DNA from: Terfezia claveryi
Taxonomy: Eukaryota; Ascomycota; Pezizomycetes; Pezizales; Pezizaceae
Direction of reading: 5' to 3'
Assembly: GCA_015179025.1 (NCBI GenBank)
Contig: WHUX01000064.1
Coordinates: 62,001 to 126,000, forward strand
Length of the DNA: 64,000 bases
Below the pieces are notes generated by a model. That model saw only the letters and a program-made list of their open reading frames with translations. It did no database searches and was not told where the DNA came from. The position numbers and the translations under genes were made by a program. The first letter of the stretch is position 1, and each line of letters begins with the position of its first letter. This document shows positions 11,667-20,838 of this stretch, piece after piece.

Positions 11667-11840
11667 CATGTATATAGACAACGCTCCGGACCTGTATTTT
11701 CTAGTGAATTAAGCTAGTCTTCACTCCGAAACTCTATTGTCCACCCGCATATTACCATCCGCTAGAGGCATATAGCTATCGATCCGCTCTGCCTCGCTAG
11801 CACCTTTCCGCTGCCTAACAAGATATTCCAACATATCTTT
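11255..11840 (+). repeat. LTR-like dispersed repeat, copy B
   Basis: Same block order as 5390-5905: CCGGTTATTGCTGTTG, cACTTGCTCATACGCAAGTATC, TTGGTTGAATAACACATCCC, TTACCCTGAATTTCTCATG, GACAACGCTCCGGACCTG, GATCCGCTCTGCC and CCGCTGCCTAACAAGATATT. A poly-T tract of about 33 bases (11631-11663) interrupts it and duplicates CTCATGTATATA on both sides, as if an A-tailed insertion or slippage had occurred there. Tandem ACATACGTCCGC units occur at about 11451-11500. Confidence 0.6.
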
Positions 11841-12866
11841 CGTTAATCCTGTAAATATGGTAATATAATGTCCATTTTAATAGCTAGCTACACATCAGTC
11901 CAGTACTGCCTCCACTACCTCCACTACCTCCGCTACCTCTGCTATCTCTACTACGTTGAGGATAAGATGTAATTGGTATTTTCTGGGTACTAGGTAGTCC
12001 GTCTATGTGGCCGAAATTATCATAACATCTGTCTCCTTGGTACTATAATAGTCTGACCACTAGTTAGGTAGCTCGATAGTATAACCAGAGCTACCAAAAA
12101 TTATCTGGACGGTTATGAGAAACTCAGTGTACAAGGGGGGATTCAGTACTGAAGACCAACCGTGCGAGACTAGGACCTACCTTCAATCGGTGGATGCTCG
12201 ACTAGGTAGAAGGTTGGATTCAGGCTGACTAGTACAAGTCATAGTAATTGCCATCCTAAGTACTTATGCCATTCATTCGTGCCTTTTTGTAGGTAATTTG
12301 CAAGACTATTCATACATATTTGTGTTTGAAGAGTTTAGGGTAGCTTGTTTGTAGATATATTATTTAGTAATAGTCTCAGAGCAATTATTTACAAAACCCA
12401 CTTCTCTCACCCACTCCATCAACAGCCCCCCGCCCCCAGCGTAGTCTGGCTGCTCCCTCAATGACTTCTCCACCATCACGGACATGTCCCTCATGGAAGA
12501 GCTCCGACACACCCCAAGTATTTGTTGTACATTTTTAGCAAAGCCTCGTTTAGCCTCAAGATCTATTATACATCAGCGAATAACTCCCAAATCGCACTAA
12601 CTCTAGAGACGTACAGATAATTATGCGCGGTTAACCACTGCGTCAAAAGGGAACCAAAAGAGAGCACGCACATCAGAGACCTTCAGGTATTTTCACACTC
12701 TCAACCGCTAGTATTAAAAATGCCAATCTTAGACTATTATCTCGATAGCATTTACCATCCTGTCACCCTGCTATGATAATCCACTACCAGATACCCAACG
12801 CACTCCCAAGGCCACCTCACCATTATTCGTAAGTGCCAACTAAGTTTCGGCACCTCCGGCTGCAGT
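11841..12866. other. Non-coding
   Basis: Simple CTACCTCCACTAC repeats lie at about 11909-11950. A TAGTCTGGCTG motif near 12442 resembles the micro-insertion family but lacks flanking repeats. No gene supported. Confidence 0.4.
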
Positions 12867-13361
12867 TTAATATTGCCATTCTCCCCCAACCAACACCATC
12901 CCTTCTCTGCATCTATCGTCATACCCCCTCTTCTGAGCGGGAATTACAACATACTCCACCCTCGCCCTCACCATCGCCATCATCATCACCACCACCCCCA
13001 CCTGGGCCCTCATCCCCACCCCCACCCGCACCCCGTTTCCACTTCTGCTTTGCGGAAGCATATCCAACATTCTCTGCCTTTCCTCTGCCCACGCTTTCCT
13101 TTCCTCCGCCCACCATTTCCTTTCAGCGGTTCTGCCCTCCTCCCACACTTTCCTCTCTTGTGCCCTGTCGCGCCTCTCCTCCACCCTGTCCCGCCTCTCC
13201 TCCACCCTGACCCGCCTCTCCTCCGCCCTCTCCCGCCTCTCCTCCGCCCTGTCACGCCTCTCCTCCTCCCTGTCCCGCCTCTCCTCCGCCTTGTCCCGTC
13301 GCACGTCCCCTAACTCACGTAGGAGCTGGGAGGACAGGGGATCTGGAGAGGGCTTCCTCAA
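12867..13361 (-). CDS. Charged coiled-coil protein with heptad-length repeats (hypothetical)
   Basis: A minus frame of 165 codons has, after a short Pro-rich start (PSPDPLSSQLLRELGD), about eight copies of a seven-residue unit EERRDRA or variants, then KWWAEERKAWAEERQRMLDM and a less ordered tail. The unit length gives an uninterrupted Arg/Glu coiled coil. It is encoded by a 21-bp tandem repeat, so the frame may be a product of the DNA repeat rather than a selected gene. The listed start is a TTG codon and the same frame stays open only a little further upstream, so the true 5' end, possibly spliced, is unclear. The start faces the plus-strand gene at 13380 only ~20 bp away. No function is assigned. 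Confidence 0.35.
   Translation of the reverse strand: MRKPSPDPLSSQLLRELGDVRRDKAEERRDREEERRDRAEERRERAEERRVRVEERRDRVEERRDRAQERKVWEEGRTAERKWWAEERKAWAEERQRMLDMLPQSRSGNGVRVGVGMRAQVGVVVMMMAMVRARVEYVVIPAQKRGYDDRCREGMVLVGGEWQY
13150..13300. repeat. 21-bp tandem repeat
   Basis: Six to seven units of about CGCCTCTCCTCCGCCCTGTC in tandem, with single-base variants between units. They encode the EERRDRA-type repeats on minus. Confidence 0.8.
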
Positions 13362-13379
13362 TGGAGTCTGAGGCCGAGA

Positions 13380-13850
13380 ATGCTGCGTGGCTTATCTGGG
13401 TGGCTTGGGTTGTTGATGAGTGGACTGCTTGTGTTGATGTTGACCATAGGGATTTTGAGTGCCATTGCATGGCTCTTCAACCCCGGTATTTACAACATCA
13501 CGTGGCGGTTTCTTCGATGGGTAGGTAACACTGCGCTCCAAGAAAAGATTCGACAGAATAAGTACCGAAGAAGAAACTCTGTTGTTCGGGAAGAGGAGGA
13601 AGCATTGGTGACTTCCAGCTCTTCTGTGTCAGAGAAAAGCGATCGAGGCTGTTCATTTATGGGACTCACTTGGGGACGAGTTTATGTCCTTGCGTCTGTT
13701 ATTACCGAAATTATCTTGCTAGCAGTCAAACCCAGCAGTCTGTATACCCACATGTCTGGGACACTCCCGTTTACCATCTTCGAGGGTCTTTGGACGGCGC
13801 GATCGGAGTTTTGTGAGCCTATCCCATGGGATGAAGGAGTAGTGCTATAA
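13380..13850 (+). CDS. Membrane protein fragment, similar to the membrane part of fungal sulfatase-like proteins
   Basis: The frame gives 156 residues from an ATG. It has one clear N-terminal membrane segment (about residues 5-35, GLLVLMLTIGILSAIAWLF), a basic/charged middle with an EEEEA patch, and a second hydrophobic segment (about 102-118). This is followed by PSSLYTHMSGTLPFTIFEG. That last motif resembles the linker just before the catalytic domain in fungal membrane sulfatase/alkaline-phosphatase-like proteins, in which a P-x-x-P-Y-x-H-M-S-x-x-L-P motif is common. The catalytic domain itself is missing, as the frame stops at 13850. It is therefore either a truncated gene or the first exon of a decayed gene. 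The similarity is from memory of the family and is not certain. Confidence 0.4.
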   Translation: MLRGLSGWLGLLMSGLLVLMLTIGILSAIAWLFNPGIYNITWRFLRWVGNTALQEKIRQNKYRRRNSVVREEEEALVTSSSSVSEKSDRGCSFMGLTWGRVYVLASVITEIILLAVKPSSLYTHMSGTLPFTIFEGLWTARSEFCEPIPWDEGVVL

Positions 13851-13999
13851 TTTCGTAAGATATGTGGACTGCGGATTCTCCCGATGGATTGAGGGTTGGA
13901 GGCCAGTAAGTCCAACGGGAGCTCCAAGGCAGAAGCCAACATGGATGCCAGAGGGTCCTTCTCCTTCTCCTCCTTAAAAAGTTTACGAGTTAATTAGAT

Positions 14000-14440
14000 C
14001 GATTCGTATCTGTGAAGCCACTTCTGAACCCCGATCATAGCCTGCTTTATAAAGTTTTTCCTACATGTACTCTGCAAATGGCTTAGTACAAATATTATTG
14101 TGAAACAAACAGATATCACGCACGTAGGTCCTTAGACGGGAGTTTGCGGTGCTCTGCCTTACGAAGTGACCAAAGGTACAGTACCTGGTGTCCTCCTGGA
14201 AATCAAAAAGCTCGATTAACCTTTGTGTGGTGGCATCCCCTGCGGTACTTCAAATACCTTGTCAGTTGAATAAATGTGTAGGTCAGGTCAACTCAGGGTA
14301 CCACTTCAACTTCCGTGTCCGCTTTCTGGATCACGTTGCCTAGGATATTTGCCTCCTTATCTATAGTGGTTGCATCTGCGAGTCCGAAGAGTTGCTTGAG
14401 GATGAACGTGGTATTGATGGTAGAGGTCTTCCGAAGAGCC
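14000..14440 (-). pseudogene. Decayed coding remnant, family not recognised
   Basis: On minus the sequence reads TTFILKQLFGLADATTIDKE, NILGNVIQKADTEVEVV, a stop, then LTRYLKYRRGCHHTKVN and LRTYVRDICLFHNNICTKPF in shifted frames. The pieces look protein-like and follow one another, but stops and shifts break them. I could not assign a family; the last piece is faintly like the C-terminal helix region of fungal BTB-domain proteins. Confidence 0.22.
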
Positions 14441-14643
14441 TTGCACGTTGCTCAAGGTCTGCACGCTTTCCGAGGGTTTCAGCAATCATTATGTGGATTA
14501 GCAGGTAGTCGTGCCGGTTTGATGGAAGAGAATGTGACGTTTGTGCTGCCTAGGTCTCGGTACTAGTTTGCAAAAGAGCCAAGATGAGGCTTAAGAAGCT
14601 TTATCAGGCGGCAACGAAGGAATGGTAGGAGAGTACTAACCCG

Positions 14644-14675
14644 TAGTCTGGTTGGCACAAGTCCCTCGGTAGAGG
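14644..14675 (+). repeat. Micro-insertion (32 nt) with 9-bp direct repeats
   Basis: It starts TAGTCTGGTTGGCACAAG and lies exactly between ACTAACCCG (14635-14643) and ACTAACTCG (14676-14684), which match at 8 of 9 bases. Confidence 0.65.
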
Positions 14676-14943
14676 ACTAACTCGGACAGTTCTGGCACAG
14701 TAGTTGACGCAATCAGCTGGCAGTCGATAGAGACTCAGGCAGTGGTTAAATAGGCAGGCAGTCAGTTAAAGCGGAGGCAGGCAGAGAGGCAGGCCAGTCG
14801 TGATAGTGGCTTTAATATGTTAGCTATATTGAAGCAAGGAATGGTGTGAAAGTACTAACTCGCTCCAATCAGCTGGTAATCGTTAGAAAGGCAGGCAGAG
14901 CTATTAGAGGGCACGCAGGCAGAGACGCAGGCCAGTCGTGATA

Positions 14944-15651
14944 CAGATGACGCTCGATACAAGCATATCGTCCGGACAGGGGGGAATATGCTTGTAACCA
15001 ATATATTCTTATACAGAAGAAAATAGGCAAGTATGGAATAACTCGGAAAGGTTGCGGAATAGCATCATGAATATGACAGGTGCACACAAGAGCCAAATAA
15101 AGAGATATATGGAAGTCCAGGGGCCAGAATCTCGGAGGAAGGAAGAGCCAGGGGTTCCGAGGGGACCCAAAAAGTCAGTGATCCTATTGACACCGGCGCT
15201 GAATTTCAGAGTTTTATTCTCACGGCTGAGCGCATCCTGTACCTCGGTGATGTTGGCTATTGGTTCGGCTTGAAGTGAGAATTGTGAGAAGAGGAGTAAG
15301 CCTTCAATATGTGCTAACGCTTCATGCAGAGTAACAGGAGGAGGTATTGATACGGAGTATGAGAAGATGCGGTATTGAGCTTCCTTATGCTGTAGCAATT
15401 CTCTATGGCGACGTTGGTGAGCGGGGTTATATCTATTGTGCCAACCAGCTAGGTTATATCTAGTCTGGTTGGCACAACACCCTCCTGTGGGTTATATCTT
15501 ATCGATAAGTCTCTCTTTGTGGCTTAGTGCATCCCTAGATACAAGCATATGTATGGTGACCAAGCGAAAAAAATTAGAATATTCTAGTATCTAAAATATG
15601 CTTATTTTCTATGTGGGACTGGCGGAGATTGCTTGTATCGAGCGTCATCTG
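14944..15651. mobile_element. TIR element, copy 2 (708 bp, TA target site)
   Basis: The ends CAGATGACGCTCGATACAAG and its reverse complement are flanked by TA (14942-14943 and 15652-15653). The body aligns along its length with 9461-10148. On minus, 15009-15398 is an uninterrupted 129-codon frame (with ANITEVQDALSRENKTL and VNRITDFLGPLGTPGSSFLR), broken in copy 1. It is not a transposase and I do not recognise it; it might be captured host sequence. This copy also carries an extra ~65-bp segment at 15434-15498 that copy 1 lacks. Confidence 0.75.
15434..15489. repeat. Two opposed micro-insertions between three copies of one 9-mer
   Basis: GGTTATATC occurs at 15425-15433, 15452-15460 and 15490-15498. 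The first gap (18 nt) is TATTGTGCCAACCAGCTA and the second (29 nt) starts TAGTCTGGTTGGCACAAC, so the same motif sits in both orientations. The related element at 9461-10148 has a single GGTTATATC (9953-9961) and no insert, which is an empty site. Confidence 0.75.
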
Positions 15652-18286
15652 TAGTAGCCTTAGTATATTACTAACTCGCTCCAATCAGGTAATATCGTTG
15701 TAGTCGTTAAAAAGGATGTGAGCATAACCATGTTGTAGAGCGTACTTGATCCCATAGATACTTATGCATTTAGCCGGAATCACCATGCTCATGATAAGTA
15801 TATTACGAGTTGTGGTTGGAGACGCTGTTGCAGGGGGGTTGTAGGGGGTGTTCACTAGACGGGCGGTGGGTGACCACCGTAGGAAACCAGACTAACTGTA
15901 GGAATACTTTGACCGCACCTTAAAGAGGTATTTAGTCTGTTAGTCTGGTTGGCACTCGGATACGTGTGTATAGCCCTCCCGATGCATATGATACTTCAGT
16001 TTCCTTCTGAATTCGGAAGACAATACTTGAGGTAGATATATATCAAATGGTAGGCTAGTGGATACGATTTAGCGAACTATCTATTAAATTGAAACGGTTG
16101 TTGAAAATTCTGCTAGGTGCGCGATGGCAGCGAGTGAACAGTGCAACATCTGGTGGAGGACTAACGATCACATCCCAAATCTATTGTAATTACGTATCGA
16201 AACCCTACTTCCGTGATGTCTCTAGCGGTCTAGATCTGTGGCAATTTGAACTGCTACTTACGGTCATCCCTGGAAATCCCAAGACCATTTCTGGGGAAAG
16301 ACAAATTTGCCTGGCTTCAAAAGCTGCATAGTGAAAATAAAGTGAATAGGAGGATTTGTATGTATATACGAACAAACACGGAAATAGCAACCATTTTCCA
16401 AACTAAAACCATTGTAGATTTTCTTCCAACTCCCGCCCCCTGAGATGGTGAAACATTATTCTTACATTTTGGCAGAGCAAACTGGTAAGCAAAACTGTAT
16501 CCATGCATGTGTTATTACCTGCTCAGTGTCCCAATTAAATACATCATGAAGTTGTTGCGGACAATCAACATGATTGAACCGTTCGCGACACTGGCAATAA
16601 ACCGATCCAGAAAGTATGAATTGTTAGCGCTGTTACCGCCGGCAAATTGAACAATCTATCAAAATCCCTGATGCACAATATAGGCAAACGATCCATTGTA
16701 GCATGAGGTTTTGTTCGTATGATGGCAGAGCATAAGGAGTGCTGGGAGAGAAGAAAGCTTAGGAGGGGGGGTGCTAATAGGACAGATAAATATTTCTCAT
16801 GTAATGACCCTTAAAATGTTCTATTCCCTATGGTGCAAGGTTCAAGTTTTTGTACAAACAAAGCACTATATAGCACGAGTTGTAAGTAAGTACTTTAGTG
16901 CATTTTTTTTTTTTTTTCTTTTTATGATGATGATGACAATGCGCCCATGGATTTCCCTGTGCAGTAGCTGTGTCCAAGTGTACTGGGTTGTGTGCAGCGC
17001 ATCCGCATTTATCGATTCGCAAGCCGTTGCACACTAAGTAGTCTTGATAGACCGGTTCCAGGCTTTGGGATATGCTGTGCACAAGCTTGGCCCCGAGAGG
17101 GCACATCTTGACCCGGGGATGCACAAGCTCTGGTACACGCTATGTACAGCTCTGTACATGCCGTGCAAGTGACGATATCATGACATTACACCATAGGATT
17201 CAACTGCCATCCAATTACATGGGGTTGCACATTACAAAGAAGATCCAATATTATAATTTGCATAGCAGCTAGCAAGAAAAAAGCAGCCCGGCAGAATTGC
17301 ACCCTAAATATGAAAGATTCCATTATTTTACATATGCCTATTGTAGAGTTAACTCTGTAAAGTTAATCGCTCTTTCATACTTTAGGGAGGAAAATTGTAC
17401 TGTAAGTATATATGCAGTTCTCGGGAGATGTTTCGTGGCCTCATAAAATATGCAAATTGCGCAATAGGTTGACCGTGTAGATTGTTGTTGACAATACAGG
17501 GGGTTCATTCATTACATTGGTTCAGGGGAGGTCATTTCCGCATGTATTGGCACAGGGAGATCCGTATACAAACGAAATCCGAAAGTAGTAATCTATGACA
17601 ATATAGACATATTGAAGCTTCTCGACACCCTCCATTCATAAAAAAATCACATACCTGCCATATACCAGCAATGACCTGGGGAATACTCGCAAACTCTGGG
17701 GTAATTATAACAGTATAAGTCAAGCAGAGAACGACAATCTATGTGGGACAATAAATATTACCAGGAACAATTCCATCATATTTCATTACCTCACAACTAT
17801 CAATTGGAGGATACTTATGTTTGCCTTATAGCTCTGGTTTATCCTCCCTGTTCATTCATGGTTCCAGGGAGTAAAAATATTTGATACACTTATCAGCGCA
17901 CTCACTTCTATGTTAGGTATAGTCACGGAGGGTTATATTAAACTGACTGCCGTAGGCGATAGTCGCATCTGTAGTTAAAAATCCTAGCTATAGTCAGACT
18001 ATGGAGACGCTGATTGAAGCACTTCAGTGTGAATACTCACATATAGCATTATTTCCACCGAAGAGCGCGTCGAATATATACATGAAGTGTAGTATTATTC
18101 CCATATATAAAGTGCAACAGTGACGTAGGATACTTGCGTAGCTTTGTCAGCAGGGAAACTTCGACTTATAAGCTTGTGGACAGTTGTACGATGATAGGTC
18201 CCAGTCTCGCATCTACCAACTGCACAGAAGGAACTTTTAGATCTTCAAGATATCTTCTCCGCGCTATCTTCCCTTCACGCAAATAG
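15652..18286. other. Non-coding region upstream of the CR-type gene
   Basis: It contains the micro-insertion at 15885, another TAGTCTGGTTGGCAC near 15940 without clear repeats, a poly-T run near 16904-16918 and AT-rich sequence. Open frames at 16089-16443 and 16771-17272 overlap on both strands and are not protein-like. The last ~300 bases before 18287 should hold the promoter of the CR-type gene; no specific site is evident. Confidence 0.4.
15885..15894 (-). repeat. Minimal micro-insertion (10 nt) with 9-bp direct repeats
   Basis: AACCAGACTA lies exactly between ACCGTAGGA (15876-15884) and ACTGTAGGA (15895-15903), matching at 8 of 9 bases. The single difference is C/T. Confidence 0.55.
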
Positions 18287-20838
18287 ATGTCGGCAACGAA
18301 CGTACAAGACCAATGGGTTCGACCAACTCCGGAGGAAGGCGAGCCGGAAGTCCCAAGCGAGAAGCGTGTACGAAGCTGGAACTATAAGGAGTTGTATTTA
18401 TGGCTAACCTCCCTTCAACCCCCTCCCCTCAGCCCAGATGCCGACACTGCCGAGAGGTTTGAGAAGCTGCAAATAGATGGACTGATCTTCCTGGAGGGGA
18501 CATTTGGGTTTTTCGTCCAAGAGTGCCAGCTCCCTGTAGGCGTGGCAAAGAGGTTATGTCTGTTAAGCGGGGCCATTAGACTGCCTGGAGTCGCTGTCAT
18601 AGGGAGTCCCAAAAAGCGAGGGCATTCTAGTGGGAGCGAGAAAAGAGTTTCTCTTGGGGATATTAGCCGTAGTGACCCTCGAGTAGCGCTTATTGAAAAA
18701 GCCTTAAAACTCCATTACGAAGCTGTGAATGATTTAGATGGTACGTTAACTTCTGCCCGGCGGAACGTCGCCCTACTTATATCCACATTGCTTATACATT
18801 CCGTATGAGTTAACAAAATGCATAGCTCAAATTAGGAAACTGGATATAAGTTGTGCAAAATTGTCAGATCCGAAGAACACACTTCTTCTACCATTTCCAT
18901 TCCTGGGTCCAGCACCCCACCGATTCCAGTTAGATAAAAAGCATCATTTCAAATTTACTGGACGGAGTATGTTCTCAACAGTGTACGATATGGCAAACCA
19001 GATGAATACCAAACAGCAAAAACGGGTACACATTCATGGAACTTTGGGAGTCGGAAAGTCATATTTGCTAGCAGCATTAGTGTCATTGTTATGGAAGGAG
19101 GGAGTTCGAGTCGTCTATGTCCCAGACTTCTACGAACTTTGTATGTCTGAGCCGCCGGTATCATATCTTATATCTTCACTTGCCACGAGTTTTTGCAAAG
19201 ATGCGGAGTTAGGCCCGGAGATTAGGACGCTTGCAGAAGCCTTACTTGATAAAACTTCCACCAGCACACGTCTTGAGTGGGAAGTCCTTGTCTTTTGCAA
19301 CTTGGCTGCCAAACTGCAAAAGAACATCCTCTTCGTGGTAGACCAGGCGAATACCCTTGACGACAGTCAAGATGATCGGGTGAGCAACAAGAAGAAGATG
19401 GAGGTCCGGAGACTGTTAGATGGGCTTTCATCGTATCATATGAAAATATCCAGTTCAACCGCTACATATGCTGCCGCAAAGCATGATGAAATTTGTGCCA
19501 CTTCGGAGGGAAGAATCAGTCTGAATATGGGAATGGATGATGTAATTCTTTTGCCCCCATTGTTCTTTTGTATTATGGCAATCCTCTGACAATACGAAAG
19601 GCAGAAATTGCAGCTTGGTGGGAGAGTTATGATGCAGGAAATACCGAATCGCTTTCTCCCAATGATAAACAGGTGCTGGAGCGTTTAACAGGCAGGATGC
19701 CGATTCTACTACAAGCAGTTGGGCGGCTTACTAAAGAGCGGAGAAAAAGCCTGATGGGAAAGGGGAAGACAATCCAAACAGGACCCAATCCCGTTGCGGG
19801 TGAAAGTTCTTATCATAGCGAGCCGAGTGAAGTAGTGGCTCATAGCGAGAAGTTGGTTGCAGACCTATCAAGCAGGTTGATGCACACTACAGAGATTGTA
19901 CAAATGATCAACGCAATTAACAAGTTTTTCTCGGCCAAGCTGTCGGATCTTAGCGCAGCAGACGATACACAGGGTCTTCAAAGGTATATTTCTGAGCTTT
20001 ACCATATTCCACACTAACAATTCTGACTGCAGACTCTAGTTTCCGACTGGCTTGGGAAGGTTGCATCACAGAAGAGCCAGTAAGTGAGCATGACTGTGCT
20101 CACCTAGATGGCAGGTATTTCTTCCTAGATGAACATGGAATTGGGCGAAGTAGCTGTAATATAGCACGGATGGTAGGTGCAGCGAGACTGCGGGAGATTG
20201 AAAACCTTGCAGAGTTCGCGGAGAAACCTTGGAAGAAGAGGATTGCGGACTGCAACGACAATCCAGCAGTGCTTGGGTTCAACATTGAGAGAGTAGTACT
20301 CGGACTCCTCATAAAACAAGGAACAATCTATGCAGGTGTTGAATTCTCTAAAGCGCCCACTCTTGATAAATTTATGGGCAGGTTTCCAATATATCCACCA
20401 AAAAAGACCACACCGACCATCTATGTGCCTACTACTTACAATTATGAGGGGGTCGATGCAATTCTCGCCCTTAGGCCCCCTGCATCAGGGAAGAGAAAAA
20501 AGGATGAAAGCGCCCCCTCTAGGAAAGCCATAGTTGTGGGCGTGCAAGTGACCATAGCTAATCAACACAGCGACTCAGAGTCTATGTTCCTCAATTCATG
20601 GCGAGCTTGGGAGGAGTTAATGGGTTCAGATACCATTGAGTTCCGATTTTTATGGGTTGTGGAGAACACCGAAAGAAAAAGAACGGAGTGGGAAGAGGTC
20701 CCGAAGAAAACGAGAATGGTTCGCTCAAGAGAATATTTGGTCCATCCCGGATACACCCGCAGGTATATTTCCTTTATGACTTTTGATAATGACCTGGGAA
20801 CTAGTGTGAAAAGGGCAAGAGAAAGCTTGGACCAATAA
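18287..20838 (+). CDS. Crinkler-RHS (CR)-type protein: SAM-like, P-loop NTPase and REase-like domains, 783 aa, 4 exons
   Basis: I read exons 18287-18740, 18826-19541, 19601-19983 and 20040-20838. The introns start GTACGT, GTAATT and GTATAT, end AG and have branch-like TTAAC, CTGAC or CTAAC. Total 2352 nt, in frame with no stop. Residues ~30-110 form a SAM-like header (LYLWLTSLQ, LQIDGLIFL). The P-loop GTLGVGKS is at ~223-230, preceded by PFPFLG, and the Walker-B-like strand NILFVVDQ is at ~318-325. MDDAEIAAWW crosses the second junction. The C-terminal ~220 residues carry GFNIERVVLGLL, EGVDAIL (Asp ~657) and VVGVQVTIA (Gln ~687, Thr ~689), the D...QxT form of the PD-(D/E)XK fold. Known CR effectors combine an RHS-type P-loop NTPase with such a nuclease and are linked to host interaction or transposon-derived conflict. 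No signal peptide is visible. DNA cleavage here is inferred. Confidence 0.85.

Noticed and set aside
12430..12470. TAGTCTGGCTG as another micro-insertion with target duplication
   Set aside because: Flanking 9-mers (CCCCCAGCG and CTCCCTCAA) do not match; the same holds for motifs near 6488, 15940, 49603 and 61333, counted only as motif occurrences.
12873..13313. Plus-strand His/Pro-rich frames over the 21-bp repeat
   Set aside because: Pure low-complexity products of the CTCC/CACC tract with no protein-like region outside the repeat.
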